A stretch of 64,000 nucleotides of DNA from positions 1-64,000 of the forward strand of contig NZ_JADDIU010000012.1 in NCBI RefSeq assembly GCF_016464375.1. Reading direction: 5' to 3'. The notes below the pieces were generated by a model. The model saw only the letters and a list, made by a program, of their open reading frames with translations, did no database searches and was not told the origin of the DNA. The stretch's first letter is position 1. Each line of letters opens with the position of its first letter. This DNA is from Bacillus renqingensis. GTDB taxonomy: Bacteria > Bacillota > Bacilli > Bacillales > Cytobacillaceae. This document shows, in pieces, positions 56,445 through 64,000 of the stretch. A program made the position numbers and the translations under genes.

Positions 56445-57476
56445 ATGAGGGCAAGAATAGCAATTAATGGTTTTGGGAGAATTGGAAGAATGGTTTTCAG
56501 ACAGGCAATCCTTGAAAAGAGGTTGGAAATTGTTGCTATTAATGCAAGCTACCCGGCAGAAACCTTAGCCCATTTAATTAAATATGATACGAGTCATGGA
56601 ATATTTCAGGGAGAAGTACTCCCTTTAGATGATGAGTTACTTGTCAATGGCAAACGAATCAAACTTATCAATAACCGTCATCCTGAACAGCTGCCGTGGA
56701 AAGAAATGGATATTGACATTGTCATTGAAGCTACCGGGAAATTTAATTCTAAAGAAAAAGCTGCACGTCATTTAGAAGCGGGAGCTAAGAAGGTCATTCT
56801 AACTGCGCCCGGTAAAGATGAAGATGTTACGATTGTAATCGGTGTTAATGAAGATATGCTTGATATAGAAGAACATGAGATCATTTCGAATGCATCTTGT
56901 ACAACGAACTGCCTTGCACCGGTTGCCAAGGTGCTGGACGAGAAATTTGGCATCGAGAACGGTTTAATGACTACCGTTCATTCCTATACGAATGACCAAA
57001 AAAACATAGATAACCCGCATAAGGATTTACGAAGAGCCCGTGCCTGTGGACAATCTATTATCCCAACGACAACCGGCGCGGCAAAGGCCTTATCACTTGT
57101 CCTGCCCCAATTAAAAGGGAAATTACACGGTATGGCACTTCGCGTCCCAACACCCAATGTTTCCTTAGTTGACTTAGTGGTTGATCTTAAAACGGATGTA
57201 ACCATTGAGGATGTGAATAATGCCTTTATAGAGGCCGCCAATGGTTCATTGAAAGGGATTTTAGACTTCACGATGGAACCATTAGTATCCATTGATTTTA
57301 ACACAAACGATCATTCCGCAACGATCGATGGCTTATCCACAATGGTAATGGGAACAAGAAAAGTTAAGGTATTAGCTTGGTATGATAATGAATGGGGCTA
57401 CTCTGCCCGCGTTGTTGACCTCAGTCTTTTTGTAGCCGAGGAAATGGCAAAGAGGTCTCAGGTAAAGGTGGGCTAA
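56445..57476 (+). CDS. gapB: glyceraldehyde-3-phosphate dehydrogenase, gluconeogenic NADP type
   Basis: Runs the GAPDH step toward glucose. 343 aa. Rossmann GFGRIGRMVFR, catalytic C152 in ASCTTNC, and WYDNEWGYSARVVD. After Asn33 the residue is Ala (INASYPAET) where NAD-specific GapA has Asp, which is the GapB signature for NADP use. GGAAGGAGCC lies before the ATG. Transcribed alone: terminator and a fresh promoter separate it from speD. Confidence 0.96.
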   Translation: MRARIAINGFGRIGRMVFRQAILEKRLEIVAINASYPAETLAHLIKYDTSHGIFQGEVLPLDDELLVNGKRIKLINNRHPEQLPWKEMDIDIVIEATGKFNSKEKAARHLEAGAKKVILTAPGKDEDVTIVIGVNEDMLDIEEHEIISNASCTTNCLAPVAKVLDEKFGIENGLMTTVHSYTNDQKNIDNPHKDLRRARACGQSIIPTTTGAAKALSLVLPQLKGKLHGMALRVPTPNVSLVDLVVDLKTDVTIEDVNNAFIEAANGSLKGILDFTMEPLVSIDFNTNDHSATIDGLSTMVMGTRKVKVLAWYDNEWGYSARVVDLSLFVAEEMAKRSQVKVG

Positions 57477-57498
57477 CACCTATAAATTTTGAAAAAAT

Positions 57499-57521
57499 GC
57501 TGTCGCTTGACAGCGTTTTTT
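57499..57521 (+). terminator. gapB terminator
   Basis: GCTGTC-GCTT-GACAGC followed by GTTTTTTT. Confidence 0.9.
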
Positions 57522-57548
57522 TATCGGTATTTTAGAACAAGAAAGAGG

Positions 57549-57577
57549 TTGAAAAAATAATATAAACCAAGTATACT
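57549..57577 (+). promoter_or_regulatory. speD sigma-A promoter
   Basis: TTGAAA (57549-57554), 17-nt spacer, TATACT (57572-57577). Confidence 0.8.
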
Positions 57578-57583
57578 AATCAT

Positions 57584-57729
57584 CGTGAACTTCTTAAAAT
57601 TAAGGTGCTTATTAACTACTTAAAGGGTTAGGACCTCTTAGGACTAACTTTCCCCCGTGGTAGTTACTCTGATACCGGCAATAGATGGTTTTAAGAAGGA
57701 TCTCAAAAAGGCAAAAGGGGGAATTGATT
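57584..57729 (+). promoter_or_regulatory. structured speD leader with possible RBS sequestration
   Basis: About 145 nt of untranslated RNA. GTTAG/CTAAC (57627-57648) and GGTA/TACC (57659-57676) can form hairpins, and TTCCCCC at 57650-57656 is complementary to GGGGGAA at 57717-57723, which includes the speD ribosome-binding site. Mutually exclusive pairing would allow translational control. I do not recognise a named riboswitch class. Confidence 0.5.
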
Positions 57730-58104
57730 ATGGAAACAATGGGTCGTCACGTAATCTCTGAATTATGGGGATGCGATATTGGAAAATTGAATAATATGGA
57801 TTTTATTGAAAAAACGTTTGTGGAAGCTGCACTTAAATCCGGTGCAGAAATTCGCGAGGTAGCGTTTCATAAATTTGCCCCACAAGGTGTCAGCGGGGTT
57901 GTCATTATTTCGGAATCCCACCTAACCATCCATAGCTTTCCGGAACATGGTTATGCTAGTATTGATGTCTATACTTGCGGCGATTTAAATCCGAATATCG
58001 CTGCCGATTATATTGCGGAAGCGTTAAATGCTGAAACACGCGAGAACATCGAAATCCCACGTGGAAAAGGTCCTGTAGAAGTGAAACAGGCAAAAGCACT
58101 TTAA
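57730..58104 (+). CDS. speD: S-adenosylmethionine decarboxylase proenzyme
   Basis: Makes decarboxylated SAM, the aminopropyl donor for spermidine. 124 aa class 1B proenzyme from ATG 57730. Self-cleavage between E62 and S63 (SESHLTIHS) would create the pyruvoyl group on Ser63; His68 and Cys83-region (DVYTCG) catalytic residues follow. AAGGGGG is 9 nt upstream. Same gapB-speD order as B. subtilis, but with a separate promoter and long leader. Confidence 0.97.
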   Translation: METMGRHVISELWGCDIGKLNNMDFIEKTFVEAALKSGAEIREVAFHKFAPQGVSGVVIISESHLTIHSFPEHGYASIDVYTCGDLNPNIAADYIAEALNAETRENIEIPRGKGPVEVKQAKAL

Positions 58105-58124
58105 TCTAAAAAATGAACGAATCC

Positions 58125-58148
58125 AGAGGTGTATTCTAGTACACCTCT
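58125..58148 (+). terminator. speD terminator
   Basis: AGAGGTGTA-TTCTAG-TACACCTCT then TTTTAT. Confidence 0.92.
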
Positions 58149-58208
58149 TTTTATATTTTTATGATAATGAATTATAATAAATAAAACAGATTTAAAAGGA
58201 GGACTTCC

Positions 58209-58607
58209 ATGGCATTTTTAGTTAGCATATTTACTCGTTTTAAAAAGGAAATTGAAACGTCTGACAAACAAACAGAGGATTGCTTAAAAACTCATTATTA
58301 TAAAGCCACCTTTAATCAGGTGTTCGATTCTGTTGAAAAAATGTTTAAAGACGATGCTGATTGCCGAATTACCACCGTCTCGAAAGAGCATGGCGAGATT
58401 GCGGTTGAGATCAATAAGCCGTTTTCCTGCTTCCTTGTTGCGACAATCGTTTCTGTAAAACCATTGGAAACCGCAGTTGACTTTGCCATTTCCTCTGAAA
58501 AGTTTTCATTATTAGGCATTTATCCCGAATTGAAAAAGCGAATCGATTCTTATTTTGTAAAGATCAACCAAGTACATACAACTATCGGTATAAAAAGAAA
58601 TCAGTAA
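58209..58607 (+). CDS. conserved cytosolic protein of unknown function
   Basis: 132 aa with AAAAGGAGG before the ATG. No signal or clear membrane segment; the middle alternates beta-like stretches (CRITTVSKEHGEIAVEI, FLVATIVSVKPLETAVDFAI) and the end is helical (ELKKRIDSYFVKINQ). Resembles short proteins labelled cytosolic protein in Bacillus genomes, but I cannot name a domain. Single gene between speD and nrdR. Confidence 0.75.
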   Translation: MAFLVSIFTRFKKEIETSDKQTEDCLKTHYYKATFNQVFDSVEKMFKDDADCRITTVSKEHGEIAVEINKPFSCFLVATIVSVKPLETAVDFAISSEKFSLLGIYPELKKRIDSYFVKINQVHTTIGIKRNQ

Positions 58608-58693
58608 ACCCTTCTACTTGTTCAAACATTTATTTTCCTATAAGATAAGATTAGGAAAACTATCGGATTTTGTCAGGTTGGAGTTGATCTACA

Positions 58694-59155
58694 ATGAAAT
58701 GCCCTTCATGTCAGCACTATGGTACACGTGTACTGGATTCTCGGCCGGTTGATGAAGGACGAGCAACGAGAAGGAGACGGGAATGTGAAGAATGCGGCTA
58801 TCGATTTACAACGTTTGAAAAAATTGAGGAGATTCCCTTAATCGTAGTAAAGCGGGAAGGGACGAGAGAAGAATTTAGCCGTGATAAAATATTAAGAGGC
58901 TTGATAAAGGCTTGTGAGAAACGACCAGTCGCCCTCAAGGAACTAGAAGATATTACCCATGGTGTTGAAAAAGCGCTTCGCAGTCAGGGTATTTCCGAAA
59001 TAAAAAGTGAGGCCATTGGTGAGATGGTCATGGACCGGCTTGCCAAAGTCGATGAGGTAGCATATGTTCGATTTGCTTCTGTCTACCGTCAATTTAAAGA
59101 TATTAATGTCTTTATTGAGGAATTAAAAGAATTGATAAACAAAGAAAAATCATAG
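58694..59155 (+). CDS. nrdR: transcriptional repressor NrdR
   Basis: Zinc-finger/ATP-cone repressor of ribonucleotide reductase genes. 153 aa. Zinc ligands C3, C6, C31, C34 (CPSC, CEEC) with the basic RATRRRRE stretch that contacts DNA; ATP-cone from about residue 49 ([19 protein letters not shown]). The terminus [15 protein letters not shown] is typical. Upstream of dnaB as in B. subtilis, though a terminator hairpin separates them. Confidence 0.97.
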   Translation: MKCPSCQHYGTRVLDSRPVDEGRATRRRRECEECGYRFTTFEKIEEIPLIVVKREGTREEFSRDKILRGLIKACEKRPVALKELEDITHGVEKALRSQGISEIKSEAIGEMVMDRLAKVDEVAYVRFASVYRQFKDINVFIEELKELINKEKS

Positions 59156-59156
59156 G

Positions 59157-59178
59157 GAGCTAAAGCATGCTTTGGCTC
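59157..59178 (+). terminator. terminator or attenuator between nrdR and dnaB
   Basis: GAGCTAAAGC-AT-GCTTTGGCTC followed by TTTTT, only 40 nt before dnaB; no obvious promoter follows, so read-through is likely. Confidence 0.75.
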
Positions 59179-59219
59179 TTTTTCTATCTGGGATTGATAA
59201 AGAAGAAAGGTGAAATAGT

Positions 59220-60593
59220 ATGGTGCAGCATTGGCAGGAAATTCTTCCGATTGATCGTTATATCGTATCGGCAAATGGGCTGCTGCATGAATATGATCGT
59301 AAGGTGCTGACGTTTTTATACCAGCCCTTAATTGGTTCAACTTGCTATAGCTTATATATGACTCTTTGGTCTGAGCTCGAGGAAAATAGGCTGTGGGCAG
59401 AGACTTCGACACACCACTTATTGATGAACCTTTTAGGAATGAATTTAAAGGAAATTTACGAAGCACGGTTAAAGTTAGAAGGAATGGGTCTGTTAAAGGC
59501 TTATGTCAAAGCGGATGAAGGTGAACGCTCCTTTATTTATGAGCTTCATCCGCCGCTAAATCCCGAACAGTTTTTTTCCGACGGACTGCTGAATATTTAT
59601 CTATACCGAAAAATCGGCAAAAATCATTTTTCACGGTTGAAACGCTTTTTTTCTGATCAGCAAATACCGAAGGATGAGTATCGTAATGTAACCAAATCGT
59701 TTCAGGATGTATTTGCGTCCGCCGCGCCTATAAGCATGGAGTACATTCAAGGATTATCGAATGAAATGGAGCCCGATGAGGATCAACGGTTCATCGGCAG
59801 GGTTGAATCAAACCCTATCCAAATGGATGACAGCAGTTTTGATTTTGATTTGTTAATGGCCGGTTTAAATGAATCGCTCGTACCGAAAAAAGCACTCACA
59901 CCAAAGGTGAAAAATGCTATTAGCAATCTTGCATTTCTCTACAGTATTGATGCCATTGAAATGAAGAATTTTATTTTAGGCGCCATAAATGAGCATGATG
60001 AAATTGACATTGATGATTTGCGGAAAGGTGCACGGGACTGGTATCAATTTGTTCATTATGATCAGCTGCCAAGCCTTATCAATCGAACCCAGCCTGCTGC
60101 CTATCAGGTACAATTAACAGAACCGAAAACACCGGAGGAGAAATTAATTCGCTCTTATGAAACGACGCCGCCTCTGACCGTTTTTAAAGAACTCTCGGGT
60201 GGTGTCGAACCTTCAGAAGCAAATTTAAAGGTTCTGGAAGAAGTGATGATTAAATATAAGCTTCCCCCAGGTGTAGTCAATGTATTGATAGATGTTGCGA
60301 TGAGAAAATCGGACATGAAATTTGCCAAGTCATTTGTTGATTCCATTGCCAGCCATTGGGCCCGGAAGCAGGTGAAAACAGTAAAGGAGGCAATGGAACT
60401 GGCCAAGAAGGATGATCGTACAAAAGATTTGAAGAGAGGAAAATCCTCCAAGCAAAAACCGGTTCGGACAGAGTTAATCCCTGATTGGTTTACTGAAGGC
60501 ACGGAAGAAGCAGAGCCGTCAGAAAATTTAAATGCTGATACAGCAGCAAAAAAACGGGCGATGGAAGAAAAATTAAAGGCTTTTCGGAAATAG
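59220..60593 (+). CDS. dnaB: replication initiation and membrane attachment protein DnaB
   Basis: Firmicute primosome protein that, with DnaD and DnaI, loads the replicative helicase at oriC and at stalled forks. 457 aa. N-terminal DDBH1-like winged helix (about 1-150), a central helical DDBH2 region (about 290-400; KYKLPPGVVNVLIDVAMRKSDMKF split around 345-370, then VDSIASHWARKQVKTVKEAM) and a charged tail. ATG 59220 has AAAGGTG upstream. The stop is 13 nt before dnaI. Not related to E. coli DnaB helicase. Confidence 0.96.
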   Translation: MVQHWQEILPIDRYIVSANGLLHEYDRKVLTFLYQPLIGSTCYSLYMTLWSELEENRLWAETSTHHLLMNLLGMNLKEIYEARLKLEGMGLLKAYVKADEGERSFIYELHPPLNPEQFFSDGLLNIYLYRKIGKNHFSRLKRFFSDQQIPKDEYRNVTKSFQDVFASAAPISMEYIQGLSNEMEPDEDQRFIGRVESNPIQMDDSSFDFDLLMAGLNESLVPKKALTPKVKNAISNLAFLYSIDAIEMKNFILGAINEHDEIDIDDLRKGARDWYQFVHYDQLPSLINRTQPAAYQVQLTEPKTPEEKLIRSYETTPPLTVFKELSGGVEPSEANLKVLEEVMIKYKLPPGVVNVLIDVAMRKSDMKFAKSFVDSIASHWARKQVKTVKEAMELAKKDDRTKDLKRGKSSKQKPVRTELIPDWFTEGTEEAEPSENLNADTAAKKRAMEEKLKAFRK

Positions 60594-60606
60594 GTGGTGA
60601 TCAAAC

Positions 60607-61536
60607 GTGGAAAAGATCAATAAAACATTAAATCAACTAGCATCAAGCGGAGACTTTCAAAAGCGATATCAACAGCAGCGTCGGCAAGTCCTTCAGGATC
60701 CGGATATTAAGGCCTTTTTAGATCAGCATCAGCAGGAAATTACTGATGATATGATTGAAAAGAGCTTGAGTAAATTATATGAATACACGCTTCAAAGCAA
60801 GGAATGTAACAAGTGTACTGATCTTGCCGGCTGTATAAATTTTATGAAAGGCTATCATCCTGAACTTGTAATCAGTCGGAATTCTATTGATGTGGTCTAT
60901 AAGCGTTGTCCCAGAAAAATCGTGGCTGATGAGAGAAAGAAAAATGAAAAGCTGATTAACAGCCTTTATGTGCCAAGGGATATATTGAAAGCCACCTTTG
61001 AGGACTTTGAAGGAGATCCCGGCAGGCTTGATGCAGGAGATAAAGCTGCCACTTTCCTAATGAATTATGAACGAGGAGAAAGGACAAAGGGTCTTTATCT
61101 CTACGGGAAATTCGGTGTCGGGAAATCCTATATATTAGGGGCGATTGCGAATGAATTGGCCAAAAAACAGATTTCCTCAATGATTGTTTATGTTCCTGAA
61201 TTACTGCGGGAAATGAAGAGCTCGATTGCGGATTCAACCTTAAACGAAAAAATTGAAGCACTAAAAAACCAACCTATCTTGATGCTGGATGACATTGGAG
61301 CAGAGGCTGTTTCAAGCTGGACAAGGGACGAGGTTCTAGGGCCGATATTGCAGTATCGCATGCTTGAAAGCCTGCCGACGTTCTTTACCTCTAATTTTGA
61401 TTTTCAAGGACTGGAGCACCATTTAACCTACAGCCAGCGCGGAGAAGAAGAGAAAATGAAGGCCATGCGAATGATGGAAAGGATCCGTGCTTTAAGTGAA
61501 CCTGTCCACGTTGTCGGACCAAACCGCAGACACTAA
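60607..61536 (+). CDS. dnaI: primosomal helicase loader DnaI
   Basis: AAA+ ATPase that loads the replicative helicase. 309 aa from GTG 60607. N-terminal helicase-binding domain with zinc-type cysteines (CNKCTDLAGC and KRCPRK), then the AAA+ module: Walker A GKFGVGKS at 167-174, Walker B LMLDDIGAE, sensor I TSNFDF. AGGTGGTGA upstream is an adequate ribosome-binding site. Coupled to dnaB and followed by a terminator. Confidence 0.97.
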   Translation: MEKINKTLNQLASSGDFQKRYQQQRRQVLQDPDIKAFLDQHQQEITDDMIEKSLSKLYEYTLQSKECNKCTDLAGCINFMKGYHPELVISRNSIDVVYKRCPRKIVADERKKNEKLINSLYVPRDILKATFEDFEGDPGRLDAGDKAATFLMNYERGERTKGLYLYGKFGVGKSYILGAIANELAKKQISSMIVYVPELLREMKSSIADSTLNEKIEALKNQPILMLDDIGAEAVSSWTRDEVLGPILQYRMLESLPTFFTSNFDFQGLEHHLTYSQRGEEEKMKAMRMMERIRALSEPVHVVGPNRRH

Positions 61537-61540
61537 TAAT

Positions 61541-61573
61541 CGGACTGCTGATGATGAATCAGTGGTCTTTTTT
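61541..61573 (+). terminator. dnaBI terminator
   Basis: GACTGCTGA/TCAGTGGTC (with wobble pairs) followed by TTTTTTG. Confidence 0.78.
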
Positions 61574-61597
61574 GTAAGGTAAGAAAGTATAAAATTT

Positions 61598-61736
61598 TTG
61601 ACTTTGAGAATTGTCTAGCTCCAGGCGCCAGCGGCTCGAGGTCACAAGCCAATCCGTCAAGAAGGCTAAAGAACAGCCTTCTCGCCGGCTCGTCTTGTGC
61701 TTGTCGCCGCTAGGCGGGCGCCTTGCGCTTTTCTTA
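61598..61736 (+). repeat. dispersed long-hairpin repeat, copy E (covarying variant)
   Basis: Same orientation and layout as copies A and F, but the arms read GGCGCC/GGCGCC, AGCGGC/GCCGCT, CACAAG/CTTGTG and AGAAGGCT/AGCCTTCT. Both sides of each arm have changed together. The rest of the 295-nt dnaI-ytxC gap contains only the ytxC start region. Confidence 0.9.
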
Positions 61737-61831
61737 TTAAAGTAGAAAAGCATGGTTTAGCTAACTTCTATTTTGGTCAAGTCCCCCATATATATTAAAA
61801 ACAGAGATTTTTGGTTAATGGGGGGATTTGG

Positions 61832-62713
61832 TTGGTAGAAATCATCTTCCAAAATAGGATGGATGCAAAAAGGTTTTATAACCATTTGCAAAAGTGTTTA
61901 AATCCTCATTCAGATGATGAAAATATTCTTCTTTTTGAGGATCGTCATATAGTAAAGATTTTGAATGTCCCTTTTACCGATGATACACTTGAGGCCGTTA
62001 AAAATGCCTTTTATGAATTTATTATAAACGTAAAACGTGATGACTGGCTAAGGGACATTTTGAAAAATCAGTATTATTTTCAGGATGTGGAGGAACAACA
62101 GCAAATTCTCGATATTCTTTATTCCGTGCTTGATGGTCAAAGGGAGGATCTATCTGTTTTTTTGAAAGAAACCAATACGGAACCAATGATTAGGGAAGCC
62201 ATTGCTCATGTCATTTGTGACAACGTCTCATTATCATTTGATTCCTTCTTGAAATTCCGTTTGCGTTCGTATCTTCAACTGCTTGAAAACTATGTCGAGG
62301 TTTCAATTGATGAATATAAAATGGAACAGGAGTATCAAATGTTTGTGCACATGCTGCGGGATTTTTTAGTAGATCGAGAGCCGAAAATGAACCTCCTGCA
62401 TCTATTGCTTGATGATGATATTACTTTTTATGATGCCCAATTGGTTGAAATCAAAAGAGGCGATTTAGCAAAAATGATTGACCGGAAGCTTTTGGTAAAT
62501 CATCCTGTTTATGTGGACTCCGCCTCAATTGCTCCGCTTTTGTCGCTGGCACCAACGAAGATTTATCTGTATACGAAAAATGCTGATGCGCCATTAGTTA
62601 GAACGATCAAAAATATTTTTGAAGAGAGGGTAATCATTAAATCATATCGGGCCTATCAAGACCTAAAAGGTCGGCAGGCTGGTGATCCTCCGTTTGAAGG
62701 GCGTGCAGAATGA
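61832..62713 (+). CDS. ytxC: putative sporulation protein YtxC
   Basis: 293 aa from TTG 61832, GGGGGG 6 nt upstream; an in-frame TTG at 61811 lacks a site. Mostly helical, soluble protein. Conserved region FDSFLKFRLRSYLQLLENYVEVSIDEYKMEQEYQ (here about residues 138-171) and the C-terminal SIAPLLSLAPTKIYLYTKN are YtxC-like. Located between dnaI and thrS as in B. subtilis. Biochemical function unknown. Confidence 0.88.
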   Translation: MVEIIFQNRMDAKRFYNHLQKCLNPHSDDENILLFEDRHIVKILNVPFTDDTLEAVKNAFYEFIINVKRDDWLRDILKNQYYFQDVEEQQQILDILYSVLDGQREDLSVFLKETNTEPMIREAIAHVICDNVSLSFDSFLKFRLRSYLQLLENYVEVSIDEYKMEQEYQMFVHMLRDFLVDREPKMNLLHLLLDDDITFYDAQLVEIKRGDLAKMIDRKLLVNHPVYVDSASIAPLLSLAPTKIYLYTKNADAPLVRTIKNIFEERVIIKSYRAYQDLKGRQAGDPPFEGRAE

Positions 62714-62724
62714 AGCGAGTGGAC

Positions 62725-63046
62725 TTGATTTTTTAAAGTGAAATGTTTATAATAACGTACATAGTAAAAATCATCCCTAAAAGTAATGAAAAGGACAAGA
62801 GTATTTTTTTACGGTTTATAGAGAGGGAGACCGCGGCTGAAAGTCTCCTAACACGAAAGAAATACTTACCCCCTTTAAACTTCAACAGTGAACGCTTGAT
62901 TTCTAAAATAGCCTGTAATTGTTGACGGAACAGCCGTTATCTGACCTAAAGTCATTTTCCTCGAGCCAATAGCTCGTTGAAATTGAAAAATTTGGGTGGA
63001 ACCACGTGTATCATAACTCGTCCCTATTCTTGAGGGACGAGTTTTT
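62725..63046 (+). promoter_or_regulatory. thrS promoter and T-box leader
   Basis: TTGATT-17-TATAAT at 62725-62753. The leader shows the stem I elements (AGAGAGGGAGACCGCGG near 62820-62836), the T-box GGGTGGAACCACG at 62994-63006, and the terminator AACTCGTCCCT/AGGGACGAGTT (63016-63045) with TTTTTTA. Uncharged tRNA-Thr would permit read-through. I could not fix the threonine specifier codon with confidence. Confidence 0.92.
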
Positions 63047-63071
63047 TATTTCAAGATAAGAAGGTATAAAA

Positions 63072-63211
63072 TTTTTGACTTTGAGAATTGTCTAGCTCCA
63101 GCGCCTAGCCCCTCGAGGTCATAAGCCACTCCTGAATTGAAGGCAAAGAGCGCCTTCTATTCAGGAGCGTCTTATGCTTGTCGGGGCTGACCAAGGCGCT
63201 TGCGCTTTCTT
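63072..63211 (+). repeat. dispersed long-hairpin repeat, copy F (inside the thrS 5' UTR)
   Basis: Nearly identical to copy A, with CATAAG/CTTATG in place of TATAAG/CTTATA. It lies between the T-box terminator and the thrS ribosome-binding site (AAGGAGG at 63217-63223), so every full-length thrS mRNA carries the hairpin. Confidence 0.93.
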
Positions 63212-63230
63212 ATGAAAAGGAGGAATTATG

Positions 63231-64000
63231 ATGTCAGACGTTGTGAAAATTACGTTTCCTGATGGTGCGGTAAAGGAGTTCCCTAAAGGAACGACAACGG
63301 AAGATATTGCTGCATCCATTAGCCCTGGTCTGAAGAAAAAGGCGATTGCCGGTAAACAGGATGGAAAAATGATCGATCTTCGCCGTCCGATCCTTGAAGA
63401 CGGAGCGATAGAAATTATTACCCAAGATTCACCTGAGGCTCTTGAGGTATTGCGTCACAGCACGGCTCATTTAATGGCACAGGCCGTGAAAAGACTGTAT
63501 CCAAATAGCAAATTTGGCGTAGGACCGGTAATTGAAGGTGGATTCTATTACGATATGGATTTGGAAGAGTCATTAACACCTGAGGACCTTCCGAAGATTG
63601 AAAAGGAAATGGCGAAAATCGTGGGTGAAAACCTTGAGATTGTCCGTAAGGAGGTAAGCCGGGCTGAAGCGGTTCAACTTTTTAAAGAAATTGGCGACGA
63701 ATACAAACTTGAACTCATTGAGGCGATTCCTGATGATGAAACCGTTACAATCTATGAGCAGGGCGAATTCTTTGACCTTTGCCGCGGTGTACATGTGCCA
63801 TCAACAGGGAAGATTAAGGTATTTAAATTATTAAGTATTGCGGGTGCTTATTGGCGCGGGAACAGTGACAATAAAATGCTGCAGCGCGTGTACGGTACAG
63901 CTTTTTTCAAAAAGGAAGACCTGAAAGAGCACCTTCGATTGCTTGAAGAGGCTAAAGAGCGTGACCATCGTAAGCTTGGAAAAGAACTTGATCTGTTTAC
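63231..64000 (+). CDS. thrS: threonyl-tRNA synthetase, N-terminal part (cut by window end)
   Basis: Charges tRNA-Thr; class II synthetase. Only the first 257 or so residues are inside the window. TGS domain (1-62; [19 protein letters not shown]), then the editing domain with zinc/water-binding [11 protein letters not shown] (HxxxH) and the RGVHVPSTG region. ATG 63231 is 7 nt from AAAAGGAGG; ATG 63228 is directly before it. Controlled by the T-box upstream. The catalytic domain should follow beyond 64000. Confidence 0.97.
   Translation, partial: MSDVVKITFPDGAVKEFPKGTTTEDIAASISPGLKKKAIAGKQDGKMIDLRRPILEDGAIEIITQDSPEALEVLRHSTAHLMAQAVKRLYPNSKFGVGPVIEGGFYYDMDLEESLTPEDLPKIEKEMAKIVGENLEIVRKEVSRAEAVQLFKEIGDEYKLELIEAIPDDETVTIYEQGEFFDLCRGVHVPSTGKIKVFKLLSIAGAYWRGNSDNKMLQRVYGTAFFKKEDLKEHLRLLEEAKERDHRKLGKELDLF

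Noticed and set aside
57584-57729. Known SAM (S-box) riboswitch before speD
   Set aside because: The expected conserved S-box core and terminator/antiterminator pair are not visible; only RBS-pairing potential is seen.
60155-60604. 149-aa antisense frame over the dnaB 3' end
   Set aside because: Shadow of dnaB; low-complexity Ser/Phe content and no ribosome-binding site.

Overview
The window looks like a chromosomal segment of an endospore-forming Bacillaceae (Bacillus sensu lato; a Neobacillus/Cytobacillus-like genome is my inference). The basis is AT-rich DNA, strong AAGGAGG ribosome-binding sites, T-box leaders, an alpha/beta SASP gene, sporulation genes (ytfJ, ytrH/ytrI, ytxC, ytaF, refZ) and a gene order that largely follows the B. 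subtilis tyrS-to-thrS region. Nearly everything is housekeeping. I see no prophage, transposase, CRISPR array, tRNA or rRNA.

Layout. 1-0.6 kb: a GC-rich 52-bp minisatellite. 0.7-6.3 kb: tyrS with its T-box leader, a class A penicillin-binding protein, and rpsD with a long leader. 6.4-13.7 kb: a diguanylate cyclase, methionine sulfoxide reductase, refZ, ezrA and the tRNA-thiolation pair nifZ-thiI. 13.7-24.2 kb: sspA, an acyl-CoA synthetase, sppA-yteJ, NAD kinase, ytfI-ytfJ, tpx, ytxK, ackA, an EcsC-like gene and moaB. 24.2-32.3 kb: small proteins, a universal stress protein, a probable 6S-like RNA gene, pepQ, ytkL, ytoI, nrnA and ytrH-ytrI. 32.4-48.6 kb: dnaE and a central-carbon block (ytsJ malic enzyme, a GntR regulator, accD-accA, pfkA, pyk, citZ, icd, mdh). 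48.6-62.7 kb: phoPR, polA, mutM, ytaF, coaE, gapB, speD, nrdR, dnaB, dnaI and ytxC. The window ends inside thrS, behind its T-box leader.

How it works together. The carbon genes link glycolysis (pfkA, pyk), overflow (ackA), the TCA branch (citZ-icd-mdh), malate to pyruvate (ytsJ), fatty-acid initiation (accDA) and gluconeogenesis (gapB). Visible control sites fit this: a cre-like box before ackA, a weaker one before citZ, two CcpN-like boxes at gapB, and two matching GntR-type operators flanking the ytsJ-gntR unit.

Most worth a second look: (i) a mosaic family of long-hairpin intergenic repeats (at least six copies plus a remnant) whose arms show compensatory base changes; (ii) a roughly 198-nt structured RNA gene with its own promoter downstream of pepQ; (iii) the paired GntR operators; (iv) a speD leader that can sequester its own ribosome-binding site; (v) the GC-rich hairpin minisatellite; (vi) a NAD kinase with an altered GGDG motif and a PhoR without an extracytoplasmic sensor domain. 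I did not find a convincing new multi-gene system.
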